Below are positions 27,725-35,875 of a DNA stretch of 64,000 bases, one piece after another. A model generated the notes under the pieces. It saw only the letters and a list, made by a program, of their open reading frames with translations. It had not been told where the DNA came from and made no database searches. Every line of letters begins with the position of its first letter. Positions within the stretch are counted from its first letter, which is position 1. The stretch lies in the NCBI RefSeq assembly GCF_004135645.1, contig NZ_SDPW01000001.1, forward strand, positions 2,480,001-2,544,000. Reading direction: 5' to 3'. The position numbers and the translations under genes are program-made. Origin of the DNA: Senegalimassilia faecalis. Lineage in GTDB: Bacteria; Actinomycetota; Coriobacteriia; Coriobacteriales; Eggerthellaceae.

Positions 27725-28603
27725 ATGGAACTGCAATGGCCTTTGATTCTGTTTACCACCCTTACCGCCTGGGCGTGCGGCGTGTTCGGCGTGCAGGGCG
27801 TGCTGGCGCTGAAGGGCGCTGGCAAGAAGTCGCAGCAGCTGCTGGCCGTGGTGTCGTGCGTGCTGCTTGCGGTTGGCGGCATCTGCGTGTTCTTCCACCT
27901 GCAGCACTGGGAGCGCATCTTCAACGGCTTCGGCCACATCACGTCCGGCATCACGCAGGAATTGATCGCGATCGTGGTGTTCGTGGTTGCCGCGGTGGCT
28001 TACTTCGTGATGGCGCGCAAGAGCGCCGACGGCGGCACGCTGCCGAAGTGGATGGCCGTGCTGGCGATCGCGATCTCGGTCGTGCTGGCCGCCGTGTGCG
28101 CGCACAGCTACATGATGCCGGCGCGCCCGGCGTGGAACTCCGTGCTGGAGGTGCTGTCCATCGTGGGCGCGGCCTGCCTGCTCGGCCCCGCGACGGTGGC
28201 CGTGGTGCTGGCCGCCAAGGGCGAGGACACGCAAGCGCTGGGTATGCCCGCAATCGTCGGTTCCGTCATCGGCGCCGTGTGCACGGCAGCCTACGCCGCC
28301 TACGTCCAGATGAGCGCGGGCTCGTTCACCGAGGTGGGCTACTACTTCGACCCCACGCACCCGACCAAGGCCATGGTGGACGCCGGCGCCGCCATCGGCG
28401 ACCAGGCGCTGCTCCTGTGGCTCGGCGCGGTCGTGGTCGGCGCCATCGTGCCCCTGGCCTGCTGCCTGCTCGCCAGGAAGAAGGGCGACGCGGCAAGCTG
28501 GAGGCTCTTCGGCGCGGTTGCCGTGGTCGCCGCCCTGGCCGGCGCCATCTGCCTGCGCGTAGCTTTCTACGGCGCGGGCCTGAGCGTCTTCATGTTCTAC
28601 TAG
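27725..28603 (+). CDS. Membrane anchor subunit of reductase 1 (DmsC-like)
   Basis: A 292-residue integral membrane protein of the DmsC type with about eight hydrophobic segments. It should oxidise menaquinol and feed the ferredoxin subunit. Its ribosome site (GGGGAGGA) lies inside the end of the previous gene. It is about 93% identical in protein sequence to the anchor of reductase 2 (34091-34969), far closer than the catalytic subunits are to each other. Confidence 0.93.
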   Translation: MELQWPLILFTTLTAWACGVFGVQGVLALKGAGKKSQQLLAVVSCVLLAVGGICVFFHLQHWERIFNGFGHITSGITQELIAIVVFVVAAVAYFVMARKSADGGTLPKWMAVLAIAISVVLAAVCAHSYMMPARPAWNSVLEVLSIVGAACLLGPATVAVVLAAKGEDTQALGMPAIVGSVIGAVCTAAYAAYVQMSAGSFTEVGYYFDPTHPTKAMVDAGAAIGDQALLLWLGAVVVGAIVPLACCLLARKKGDAASWRLFGAVAVVAALAGAICLRVAFYGAGLSVFMFY

Positions 28604-28614
28604 GGCGTCGCCGA

Positions 28615-28647
28615 AGTGGGACGAAGGGACAGTCCCTTCGTCCCACT
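28615..28647 (+). terminator. Perfect 16-bp palindrome directly after the reductase 1 anchor gene
   Basis: Arms 28615-28630 and 28632-28647 are perfectly complementary around GGGACAGTCCC, 11 nt after the stop codon. It may end or stabilise the operon mRNA. Degenerate relatives occur at about 52009-52039 and 61256-61287. Confidence 0.6.
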
Positions 28648-28667
28648 CGCGGACGGCCCTCCCGGCC

Positions 28668-28894
28668 GTGCAAGATTTCGAACTTTCCGGGTCTTCGCGC
28701 TCTTTCGGGCCGGGTTTGGTGCAGGAAATCGAACTTTCCGTCGCTGCCCGACGGCGTCTTCGGGCTCTGGAGCCCGCTCGGTGCAGGAAATCGGACTTTC
28801 CGAGCCTCAAGGCCCGTCGCGAGGCTCGGAAAGTTCAAAAACCTGCACCTTTTCCCGGGCCGGGCGTCGCGAAGCACGGAAAGTTCGGTTTCTC
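28668..28894. repeat. Cluster of five copies of a GTGCAGGAAATCGAACTTTC motif
   Basis: Direct copies lie at 28668-28689, 28719-28740 and 28781-28802. Inverted copies lie at 28827-28848 and, partially, 28877-28894. Copies three and four, with flanks, form a long inverted repeat (about 28780-28849). No coding role is seen. Confidence 0.7.
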
Positions 28895-29056
28895 GCCGCC
28901 CCGAACCGCCCGCGCTCCCCGGAAGATGGTGACGCGCCCTCCGGGCGCTGCCAAATCGGGGCGGAGCTCTCGCTCCGCCCTACGAAAAACGGTTACGTTG
29001 TCGGCCGGCCCCATCCCAACGGCCCGCCGGCCCTTTGAAAACCGACTCCCTTCCTC

Positions 29057-29139
29057 AAGCGGCCCCTTCCGCTTGGAGGCTTCCTTTCCCCTTACCCCTT
29101 GCAAACAGGAAAGCCCCCAAGCGGAAGGGGCCGTTTTGC
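29057..29139 (+). terminator. Long GC-rich hairpin terminator (copy 1)
   Basis: GGCCCCTTCCGCTTGG (29061-29076) pairs perfectly with 29117-29132, and the stem extends into AAGC/GTTTT, followed by TTTTGCG. The same hairpin with one mismatch follows reductase operon 2 at 35047-35129, and a decayed right half is at about 35214-35258. Confidence 0.7.
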
Positions 29140-29175
29140 GTCTTGGGGTCGAGTGCTCGCTGAGAAGTTGGCCGC

Positions 29176-30105
29176 TTATTGCGTGCGCTTTGCGGCTTTT
29201 CGTTCGTCGAGCATTTTGCGCACGTCGTTCACCGACTCGAACAGCGGTTGGAGCCGTTGCTCGTTTTCGGGGCGATACACCAGGTAGCTGGTCAGCTCGC
29301 TCAGCTCGCCGACAAGCGGCACGCCCGCGCGGCATCCCGTTTCCAGCAGCAGGCCGACCTGTTTCTCCGTCCTTTTCCACAGCAGCACGTCGCCGCGCAG
29401 GGGCGTGCCGAAGAACTCAACGTTGTTGCAGGCGGAAACCTGCCGGGTTTTCGGCTTGAAACCGTGCGCGCTGCAGGCGGCGCTGATCTGGTTCCACGAC
29501 GTCTCCGTCACGTCGCTGGTGAACTTCAGCAGCGTCTGGTCGCGCAGGTCTTCCCAGGTGATCTCGCTGGCGGTGGCAAGCGGGTGGTTCAGCCCCACGA
29601 TCGCGATGAGCGGCGCGGCAGTGAACGGCCGGCAGCGCAGTCCGCGCTCTTGCATGTCGGTGGGGCTGACGTACTCGATAAGCACGTCGCACGCGCCGGA
29701 TTCCACCAGCTCGATAGGGTCGCCGACGCTTCGGTTGAACACCACCGTTGCGCGGCGCGTTTCGCGGGCGATCATGGCCGTCATGGACATGAGGGCCGAC
29801 ACGTCGGAGTCGTCCATGCAGCCGATCACGTTGATGGGTCGCATGCTTTTGATCAGGTTGATCGAGCGCTTCGTACGGTCGTAGGCCTCAACCATAGCGC
29901 TGGCGTTCTCGAACAGAATGCGCCCCGCCTCTGTGAGTTGCAGCCCTTTTCGGTCGCGGTCAAGCAGGTCGATTCCGAATTCCTTCTCAAGTGAAAGCAC
30001 GTGTTTGCTGAGCGCCGGCTGCGTGATGTTCAGATTGCCGGCCGCTTCCGTGAAATTCAGGCACCGCGCAAGTTCGATGAACTCGCGTCCGTATTCGATG
30101 TTCAT
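29176..30105 (-). CDS. LysR-family transcriptional regulator
   Basis: A 309-residue LysR regulator. The N-terminal winged helix reads FIELARCLNFTEAAGNLNI, then TQPALSKHVLSLEKEFG, and is followed by a long substrate-binding domain. The ATG at 30105 is chosen over an upstream ATG at 30135 because AGGGGAAC precedes it and it gives the normal LysR N-terminus. It is divergent from reductase operon 2 (start 30444), which it very likely controls in response to a substrate or inducer. Confidence 0.93.
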   Translation of the reverse strand: MNIEYGREFIELARCLNFTEAAGNLNITQPALSKHVLSLEKEFGIDLLDRDRKGLQLTEAGRILFENASAMVEAYDRTKRSINLIKSMRPINVIGCMDDSDVSALMSMTAMIARETRRATVVFNRSVGDPIELVESGACDVLIEYVSPTDMQERGLRCRPFTAAPLIAIVGLNHPLATASEITWEDLRDQTLLKFTSDVTETSWNQISAACSAHGFKPKTRQVSACNNVEFFGTPLRGDVLLWKRTEKQVGLLLETGCRAGVPLVGELSELTSYLVYRPENEQRLQPLFESVNDVRKMLDERKAAKRTQ

Positions 30106-30443
30106 AGCTGTTCCCCTCGCTGTTGCTCGGCGCACCTGCGCCGACTCCCCGCATGCAGCATGCCCTCAGTATAGTACGTACGCGCGCCCGCAGGCGCCAT
30201 TTCGCCATCCGGCGGCGCGTTCGTTCCGTTATAGGTGCGCATGGTTCGGGCATAGGCATATTCCCCAACGGAATGCCGGCAGCCAAAGCGGAATGGCGCG
30301 GCGGCCGCTCATCCTCATTCGTTATTTCCCTATCTTCGTGGCGCTTCCCATACTGAAGGGGAGGGTTGCCGACTCGTCTCGGCGCAGCGCGAAAGCGCAA
30401 GCTCGTGGGGACGGGCGGTGAAAAGACGAGAAAAGGAGGAGGT
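30106..30443. promoter_or_regulatory. Divergent control region of the LysR gene and reductase operon 2
   Basis: A 338-bp spacer expected to hold both promoters and the LysR operator. A short palindrome GTACGTAC at 30175-30182, next to TATAGTAC, is the most evident site. The operon ribosome site is AAAGGAGGAGG at 30432-30442. Confidence 0.45.
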
Positions 30444-33332
30444 ATGGGATCGCTTAGCATGTCGCGCCGCAGCTTTGTGAAGCTGTCGGCCGTCACCAGC
30501 GCCGCTGTGGGGATTGCCGGATCCGCGCCAGCTTTGGCCGCGGCGGACACGATGCCCAACGCAACGGAGAAGTCGAGCGAGGTCAAGCGCATCCGCACCG
30601 GCTGCCGCGGCTGCGGCAAGATGGAGTGCGGCGTCATCGCCGTGGTGCAGGACGGCAAGGTCATCCGCATGGAGGGCGACCCGACGGCGTTCCAGTCCAT
30701 GGGCAACTGCTGCACGAAAAGCCAGGCAGCCATTCAGGCGGCGTATCATCCCGATCGCCTGCACTACCCGCTGAAGCGCACGAACGACAAGGAATCCGAC
30801 GACCCGGGTTGGGTGCGCATCAGCTGGGACGAGGCCATGAAGACCATCGTCAGCAAGTTCGACGAGCTGCAGGCGAAGTACGGCGGCGAAAGCCTGTTCG
30901 GCATGTGCGGCACGTCGCGCGTGTGGTGCATGTTCGGCGCCTCGAACGGCATGTACCTGTGGGATTCGCCCAACATCGTGCAGGCGTGGCAGATTTGCAA
31001 GGGCCCGCGCCATTTCGGAACGCTTATGTGCTCGAGCTTCGCCGACAGCTGGATGGAAACCGTGGCGCACCCCGACGTGTACGTGGCGTGGGGCGGCGCG
31101 TCGGAGATGTCGAACTACGACGACAGCTGCCGCACCACCGTCGACGTGGCCACGCGCTCGAACACGCACATCTGCGTTGACCCGCGCGAGACGAACATGG
31201 GTAAAGAGGCCGACTATCAGCTGCACCTGCGCCCCGGCACCGATGGCGCCATGGCGCTGGCCTGGACAAACGTCGTGATCGAAAACGAGCTGTACGACGA
31301 TTTGTTCACGAAGAAGTGGACGAACGCGCCGTTTTTGGTGTGCGAGGACATGGAGCCGACCGGCTGGACGGAAAACGCGCCCATCATGATGACCCCGTTC
31401 GAGCTGAAAACGCGCCTGCTCAAGGAAAGCGACCTGGTAGAAGGCGGCAGCCCGAAGCGCTTCATGGTGTGGGACAACATCGGCAACAAGCTGACGTATT
31501 TCGACGCGGAAACCGGCTTTTGGGAAGGCGAGGACTGGAAGCGCCCCACGGCGGGCAAGGAGGCGCAGCAGGAGAACTTGGCGCCTGGCTTGCATCAAGG
31601 CTTCGTCATCGATCCGACGCCGTTCGATCCCGAAATCGACCCGGCGCTGTTCGGCGAATTCGACGTGGAGCTCAAAGACGGCACGAAGCACAAGGTGCAC
31701 CCGGTGTTCCAGCTGTACGCCGAGCGCTGCGCCGAGTACACGCCCGAGGTGGTGGAAGGCATCACCGGCGTGCCGGCGAAGGACATTCGCGAGGCCGCGC
31801 TGAAGTACGCCACGCGCGTGCATCCCGAGAAGGGCTACGGCAACGGCGGCATCCAGTACATGCTGGCCACCGAGCACGCGAACACGGCCATCCAGAACGT
31901 GCGCGCGCTTGATTACCTGACGGCCATGACGGGCAACTACGACACGCCCGCCGGCCAGCGCGCGTCCACGCGTGCGCCCATCGAGGGCGGCCAGATGGGT
32001 TTCGCGAACAATGGATCAGGCATGCCTATGCTCTCACCTGGGCAAATGGACAAGTTGCTTGGCAGCCAGGATATTCCGCTTTTGCAGTGGTGGGGCATGT
32101 GGGCCGACGCCACCGCAACCTGGAACGCGGTGCTGACCGGCGATCCGTACCCGGTGGTGGGCGCGTTCAACTCGTCAGGCAACTTCATGAACCAGTGCAA
32201 CACCACCATGGTGTGGGAGGCGCTGAAGAAGCTGGACTTCTACGTGGAGTGCAACCTGTGGCATACGCCCGGCGGGGGCACGTGCGACATCGTGCTGCCG
32301 GCCGCGCACTTCCTGGAGCTGTCCAGCCCGCGCTCGTCGCAGGGCGCATCGGGCGCGATGGGCGCCACGGTGAAGTGCATCGACCCGCCCGGCGAGGCGA
32401 AGTTCGACGGCGAGATCATCCGCATGCTGTACGAATACAAGGGCATGCCGTACAACGTCATCCCGGGCTTTCCCGAGTATCCCAGCGTCGAGCAGATGCT
32501 TGACATGGCGGTTGCCGGGTTCGAGCCGAAGGGCTGGAAGGTGTTCGAGCAGCGCTTCCAGGAGTACGGCTGGTGGGATTGCAAGGAAACCGAGCCGGAA
32601 CTGTGGGGCACGTACCGTCGCTACGAGACGGGCGCGAACCGCGGGCGCAACGCGGGCGGTTTCGTGGGGTCGGAAGGCGATCACCTGCCCGGCTTCTACA
32701 CGCCCACGAAGAAGATCGAGATCTGGTCCACCGTCATGGAGTCGTACCATCCCGACGGCCAGTGGAACCTGCCGACGTACCGCGAGCCACCGCACAGCCC
32801 GGTGAGCGATCCGGAGATGTACAAGGAGTATCCGCTGATCATCACCACCGGCCGCCGCATCCCGGTGTACTTCCACAGCGAGCACCGTCAGCTGCCGTGG
32901 TGCCGCGAGCAGTGGCCCGTGCCGCGCGTGGAGATCAACCCCGACGATGCGCGCGAATACGGCATTGAGCAGGGCGATTGGGTGTGGATCGAAACGCCGT
33001 ACGGCAAGATTCGCGAGGTGGCCGACCTGTATTACGGCGTGCGGAAGGGCACGATCAACTGCGAGCATCAGTGGTGGTACCCCGAGTTCAAACAGTCGGG
33101 TTCCGGCCACGAGCTGAGTGCGGTGAACCACCTAATCGACCCCTGGGCGCGCGACCCGCATTGCGGCGCGTCGAACCTGCGCGCGTATCTGGGCAAGATC
33201 TACAAGGCAACGCCCGAGAACTCGCCGTTCGGCAATCCGTGCCCGTGCGACCACAACGGTGTCGAGATCATCCATTCACCGGATGACCCGCGCTTGAAGG
33301 AATGGCTGCCGACTTATGAGGGGAGGGAGTAG
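30444..33332 (+). CDS. Tat-exported molybdopterin oxidoreductase, catalytic subunit (reductase 2)
   Basis: A 962-residue paralogue of reductase 1. The Tat signal is MSRRSFVKLSAV. The [4Fe-4S] motif is CRGCGKMECGV with a later cysteine in GNCCTKSQ, and WQICKGPR places C185 at the likely Mo-ligand position. The C-terminal part again has YFHSEHRQLPWCRE. The frame is open from 30366, but the ATG at 30444 follows a strong ribosome site and starts the signal peptide. It heads a second catalytic, ferredoxin, anchor operon. The catalytic subunits diverge clearly through the central substrate region, so the two enzymes probably use different acceptors. The specific substrate is unknown. Confidence 0.93.
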   Translation: MGSLSMSRRSFVKLSAVTSAAVGIAGSAPALAAADTMPNATEKSSEVKRIRTGCRGCGKMECGVIAVVQDGKVIRMEGDPTAFQSMGNCCTKSQAAIQAAYHPDRLHYPLKRTNDKESDDPGWVRISWDEAMKTIVSKFDELQAKYGGESLFGMCGTSRVWCMFGASNGMYLWDSPNIVQAWQICKGPRHFGTLMCSSFADSWMETVAHPDVYVAWGGASEMSNYDDSCRTTVDVATRSNTHICVDPRETNMGKEADYQLHLRPGTDGAMALAWTNVVIENELYDDLFTKKWTNAPFLVCEDMEPTGWTENAPIMMTPFELKTRLLKESDLVEGGSPKRFMVWDNIGNKLTYFDAETGFWEGEDWKRPTAGKEAQQENLAPGLHQGFVIDPTPFDPEIDPALFGEFDVELKDGTKHKVHPVFQLYAERCAEYTPEVVEGITGVPAKDIREAALKYATRVHPEKGYGNGGIQYMLATEHANTAIQNVRALDYLTAMTGNYDTPAGQRASTRAPIEGGQMGFANNGSGMPMLSPGQMDKLLGSQDIPLLQWWGMWADATATWNAVLTGDPYPVVGAFNSSGNFMNQCNTTMVWEALKKLDFYVECNLWHTPGGGTCDIVLPAAHFLELSSPRSSQGASGAMGATVKCIDPPGEAKFDGEIIRMLYEYKGMPYNVIPGFPEYPSVEQMLDMAVAGFEPKGWKVFEQRFQEYGWWDCKETEPELWGTYRRYETGANRGRNAGGFVGSEGDHLPGFYTPTKKIEIWSTVMESYHPDGQWNLPTYREPPHSPVSDPEMYKEYPLIITTGRRIPVYFHSEHRQLPWCREQWPVPRVEINPDDAREYGIEQGDWVWIETPYGKIREVADLYYGVRKGTINCEHQWWYPEFKQSGSGHELSAVNHLIDPWARDPHCGASNLRAYLGKIYKATPENSPFGNPCPCDHNGVEIIHSPDDPRLKEWLPTYEGRE

Positions 33333-33334
33333 TC

Positions 33335-33970
33335 ATGGCGAACTATGCGATTGTGACCGATTTGAACCGCTGCGTCGGCTGCCTGGCGTGCGCCGTCGCG
33401 TGCAAGGCCGTGAACAACGTGCCCATCGGCAACTACTGGAACAAGGTGCTGCGCATCGGGCCGAACGCGCCGATTCAGGGGTCGCAGGAGGCCGAGCGCG
33501 ATCCGTACCTGTACTTCCTGACGGTGCAGTGCCAGCATTGCGAAAAGCCCGCGTGCGTTGAGGTGTGCCCCACCGAGGCCAGCCACGTGCTGCCCGACGG
33601 CACCGTACAGATCGACAAGTCGAAGTGCATCGGCTGCCAGTTCTGCGCGATGGCCTGCCCGTATAACGTCCGCTATCTGAACGAGGACGAGCGCGTGGTG
33701 GAGAAGTGCACGCTGTGCGAGCAGAAGGTGGCGCAGGGCGAGCTGCCGCAGTGCGTCAGCCAGTGCGGCGGCATGGCGCGCTTCTTCGGCGACCTCGATA
33801 AGGGGATCGAGAGCTTCGAGGGCGCTGAGCTGGGGACGGAGCGCATCGTGCTCGGTGATTTCTGCGAGCCGTTTAAGGATTCGGACGTGCACGCGTTGCC
33901 CGACGTGGGAAACAAACCGTCGTTCCGCTACATCCTGCGCAACCACGAGTGGAAGGGCGGTGAGCAGTAA
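33335..33970 (+). CDS. Four-cluster ferredoxin subunit of reductase 2 (DmsB-like)
   Basis: A 211-residue subunit with four [4Fe-4S] motifs (CVGCLACAVACK, CQHCEKPACVEVCP, CIGCQFCAMACP, CTLCEQ...CVSQC). It starts 2 nt after the catalytic gene, with GGGAGGGAG as ribosome site. It parallels the operon 1 subunit but is 11 residues shorter near the C-terminus. Confidence 0.94.
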   Translation: MANYAIVTDLNRCVGCLACAVACKAVNNVPIGNYWNKVLRIGPNAPIQGSQEAERDPYLYFLTVQCQHCEKPACVEVCPTEASHVLPDGTVQIDKSKCIGCQFCAMACPYNVRYLNEDERVVEKCTLCEQKVAQGELPQCVSQCGGMARFFGDLDKGIESFEGAELGTERIVLGDFCEPFKDSDVHALPDVGNKPSFRYILRNHEWKGGEQ

Positions 33971-34090
33971 TGGGCCGAGTTGTTTTGTTGAGTTGTGCCG
34001 CGGGCTGCGGTGTTTCGGCGGGCTGCCGGCGCGCCCGCCCCGGCGCGGGGCTTGGCGGCGCGGCTGCGTTCGGGAAGGAAGGTGAGTAGC
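33971..34090 (+). other. 120-nt GC-rich insertion between the ferredoxin and anchor genes of operon 2
   Basis: Operon 1 has only 3 nt between the matching genes. Here 120 nt of very GC-rich sequence intervenes, with a potential stem around the CCGGCGCGCCCGCCCCGG region (34028-34060). The anchor gene has its own ribosome site (AGGAAGGTGAG). The spacer may adjust subunit ratio or mark a recombination junction. Confidence 0.5.
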
Positions 34091-34969
34091 ATGGAGCTGC
34101 AATGGCCTTTGATTCTGTTCACCACGCTGACGGCGTGGGCCTGCGGCATGTTCGGCTGCCAGGGCGTGCTGGCGCTGAAGGGCGCCGGGAAGAAGTCGCA
34201 GCAGCTGCTGGCCGTGGTGTCGTGCGTGCTGCTTGCGGTTGGCGGCATCTGCGTGTTCTTCCACCTGCAGCATTGGGAGCGCATCTTCAACGGCTTCGGC
34301 CACATCACGTCCGGCATCACGCAGGAGCTCATCGCGATCGTGGTGTTCGTGATCGTTGCCGTGGCGTACTTCGCGGCGGCCTGCAAGTCCGAGGACGGCG
34401 GCACGCTGCCGAAGTGGATGGCTTGGCTGGCGATCGCGATCTCGGTCGTGCTGGCCGCGGTGTGCGCGCACAGCTACATGATGCCGGCACGCCCGGCGTG
34501 GAACTCCGTGCTCGAGGTGCTGTCCATCGTGGGTGCCGCCTGCCTGCTCGGCCCCGCGACGGTGGCCGTGGTGCTGGCCGCCAAGGGCGAGGGCACGAGC
34601 GAGCTGGGCATGCCCGCGATCGTCGGCTCCATCATCGGCGCCGTGTGCACGGCAGCCTACGCCGCCTACGTCCAGATGGCCGGCGGCTCGTTCACCGAGG
34701 TCGGCTACTACTTCGACCCCACGCACCCGACCAAGGCCATGGTCGACGCCGGCGCCGCCATCGGCGACCAGGCCGTCCTGCTCTGGCTCGGCGCGGTCGT
34801 GGTCGGCGCCATCGTGCCCCTGGCCTGCTGCCTGCTCGCCAAGAAGAAGGGCGACGCGGCCAGCTGGAAGCTCTTCGGCGCGGTTGCCGTGGTCGCCGCC
34901 CTGGCCGGCGCCGTCTGCCTCCGAGTGGCCTTCTACGGCGCGGGCCTGTCCGTGTTCATGTTCTACTAG
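34091..34969 (+). CDS. Membrane anchor subunit of reductase 2 (DmsC-like)
   Basis: A 292-residue membrane protein, the same length as the operon 1 anchor and about 93% identical to it (some 20 differences). Long stretches are also nearly identical at DNA level. It should pass electrons from menaquinol to the ferredoxin subunit. The frame opens at 33995, but the ATG at 34091 matches the start of the paralogue exactly and has a ribosome site. Identity this high between otherwise divergent operons suggests recent gene conversion. Confidence 0.93.
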   Translation: MELQWPLILFTTLTAWACGMFGCQGVLALKGAGKKSQQLLAVVSCVLLAVGGICVFFHLQHWERIFNGFGHITSGITQELIAIVVFVIVAVAYFAAACKSEDGGTLPKWMAWLAIAISVVLAAVCAHSYMMPARPAWNSVLEVLSIVGAACLLGPATVAVVLAAKGEGTSELGMPAIVGSIIGAVCTAAYAAYVQMAGGSFTEVGYYFDPTHPTKAMVDAGAAIGDQAVLLWLGAVVVGAIVPLACCLLAKKKGDAASWKLFGAVAVVAALAGAVCLRVAFYGAGLSVFMFY

Positions 34970-35046
34970 GCGGCTGTCTTGGGCCCGGGATGCCCCCCTT
35001 GGGGCGCCCCGGGCCCGGTGGCGGGCCGTCGACAACCGAATATCCT

Positions 35047-35129
35047 GAGCGGCCCCTTCCGCTTGGAGGCTTCCCTCCCCCCAAACCCCTTGCAAACGGG
35101 AAAGCCCCCAAGCGAAAGGGGCCGCTTCG
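35047..35129 (+). terminator. Long GC-rich hairpin terminator (copy 2)
   Basis: GGCCCCTTCCGCTTGG (35051-35066) pairs with 35108-35123 with one mismatch, 78 nt after the reductase 2 anchor gene. Loop and flanks (CCCCTTGCAAACGGGAAAGC) match copy 1 at 29057-29139, so the 3' regions of the two operons are related as well. Confidence 0.65.
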
Positions 35130-35187
35130 CGCCCTGCGATGCGCAGCAGGCCTTCGGCCTGGGCGAACGCTGGCAAGCTCGCTGAAC

Positions 35188-35212
35188 GCATCGAACAGTC
35201 CACTGGACTGTT
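35188..35212 (+). repeat. Short perfect hairpin
   Basis: TCGAACAGTCC and GGACTGTTCGA form an 11-bp stem with a 3-nt loop. It lies just before the decayed terminator half-copy. Confidence 0.55.
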
Positions 35213-35343
35213 CGACAAGCAAACGGGAAAGCCTCTGAGCGGAAGGGTCGTCTCGTGTCTTGGAGCCGAACTCGTTCGCCGCGTGATGCGTATCGTGCTT
35301 GCCGGGCTCTGCACTTTCGGTGCTCGTTCGACCTGGCCGCTGG

Positions 35344-35397
35344 ATTCAGGAAGTCGGGAAAGTGGCCACTGTTGGACGGTTTTTCGAGTTCCTGAAT
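35344..35397. repeat. 54-bp palindrome, CCACTGTTGG family, copy 1
   Basis: An imperfect palindrome bounded by ATTCAGGAA and TTCCTGAAT with GGCCACTGTTGGAC in the centre. Related elements occur at 35551-35604, 60631-60686 and 60818-60871. Confidence 0.7.
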
Positions 35398-35550
35398 GCT
35401 TTGCGGGAGCGCGACTTGTTGATTGCGGGTTTCCGCTTGAAGCGCAAGCTTGTGACCTGGCGTTTTCCTCGTCCAGCACTCCTTTGCCGCCTACTGATGG
35501 CGCGCCGGCCCCGCGCTCGGTTCAGGTTCGGCGAACAATGTCCCCGAATC

Positions 35551-35604
35551 GTTCAGCTTCTCGGAAAAGTGACCAACAGTGGACGTTTTCCCGAGAAGCT
35601 GAAC
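35551..35604. repeat. 54-bp palindrome, CCACTGTTGG family, copy 2
   Basis: Bounded by GTTCAGCTTCTCGG and CCGAGAAGCTGAAC, with CCAACAGTGG in the centre, the reverse complement of the copy 1 core. It is the best-paired member of the family. Confidence 0.75.
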
Positions 35605-35875
35605 GGGGCTTCACGTTTCGCTGCTGCGAATCTTGGTCGAGTTCGCGCTTTGCGGCGTGCAGTCCGAGCTGGCCGCACGCTCGCGGCTTGCGCGCAAAAA
35701 CTGAGTTCGCGTTCTGCGGTGCGCGGTTTGGGCTAGTCGCATGCCGCGTGCTTGTCCTTTCCGTTGGGTTTTGGCTGGTGGGGCGCCGTTCGTTTACAAT
35801 GGGCGCCGAAGTGTGGCTTATCGTGCGCGGGGCCCAACGGGCGCGCCCTGCGCTTTCAACCGAAAGAAGAGGCTT

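Larger units (their letters stand above)
28604..29175. other. 572-bp spacer packed with hairpins and short repeats
   Basis: No supported gene. It holds the palindrome at 28615-28647, five copies of a 22-nt motif (28668-28894) and the terminator hairpin at 29057-29136. Open frames across it encode only repeat-derived peptides. Confidence 0.6.
34970..35875. other. 906-bp gene-free region with several repeat families
   Basis: No supported gene. Open frames on both strands are GC-driven and cover the repeats. It contains the operon 2 terminator (35047-35129), a decayed half-copy of it (35214-35258), an 11-bp hairpin (35188-35212) and two 54-bp palindromes (35344-35397, 35551-35604). The promoter of the phosphoglucomutase gene should lie in the last 100 bp. 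Confidence 0.6.

Noticed and set aside
23960-28810. A 1,616-residue open frame on the minus strand
   Set aside because: It lies opposite the reductase 1 operon and reflects high GC codon bias. Its translation is His/Ala/Arg/Val-rich with no domain.
28604-29170. Small protein genes in the spacer after reductase operon 1
   Set aside because: Frames here are built from the repeated motifs and have no ribosome sites.
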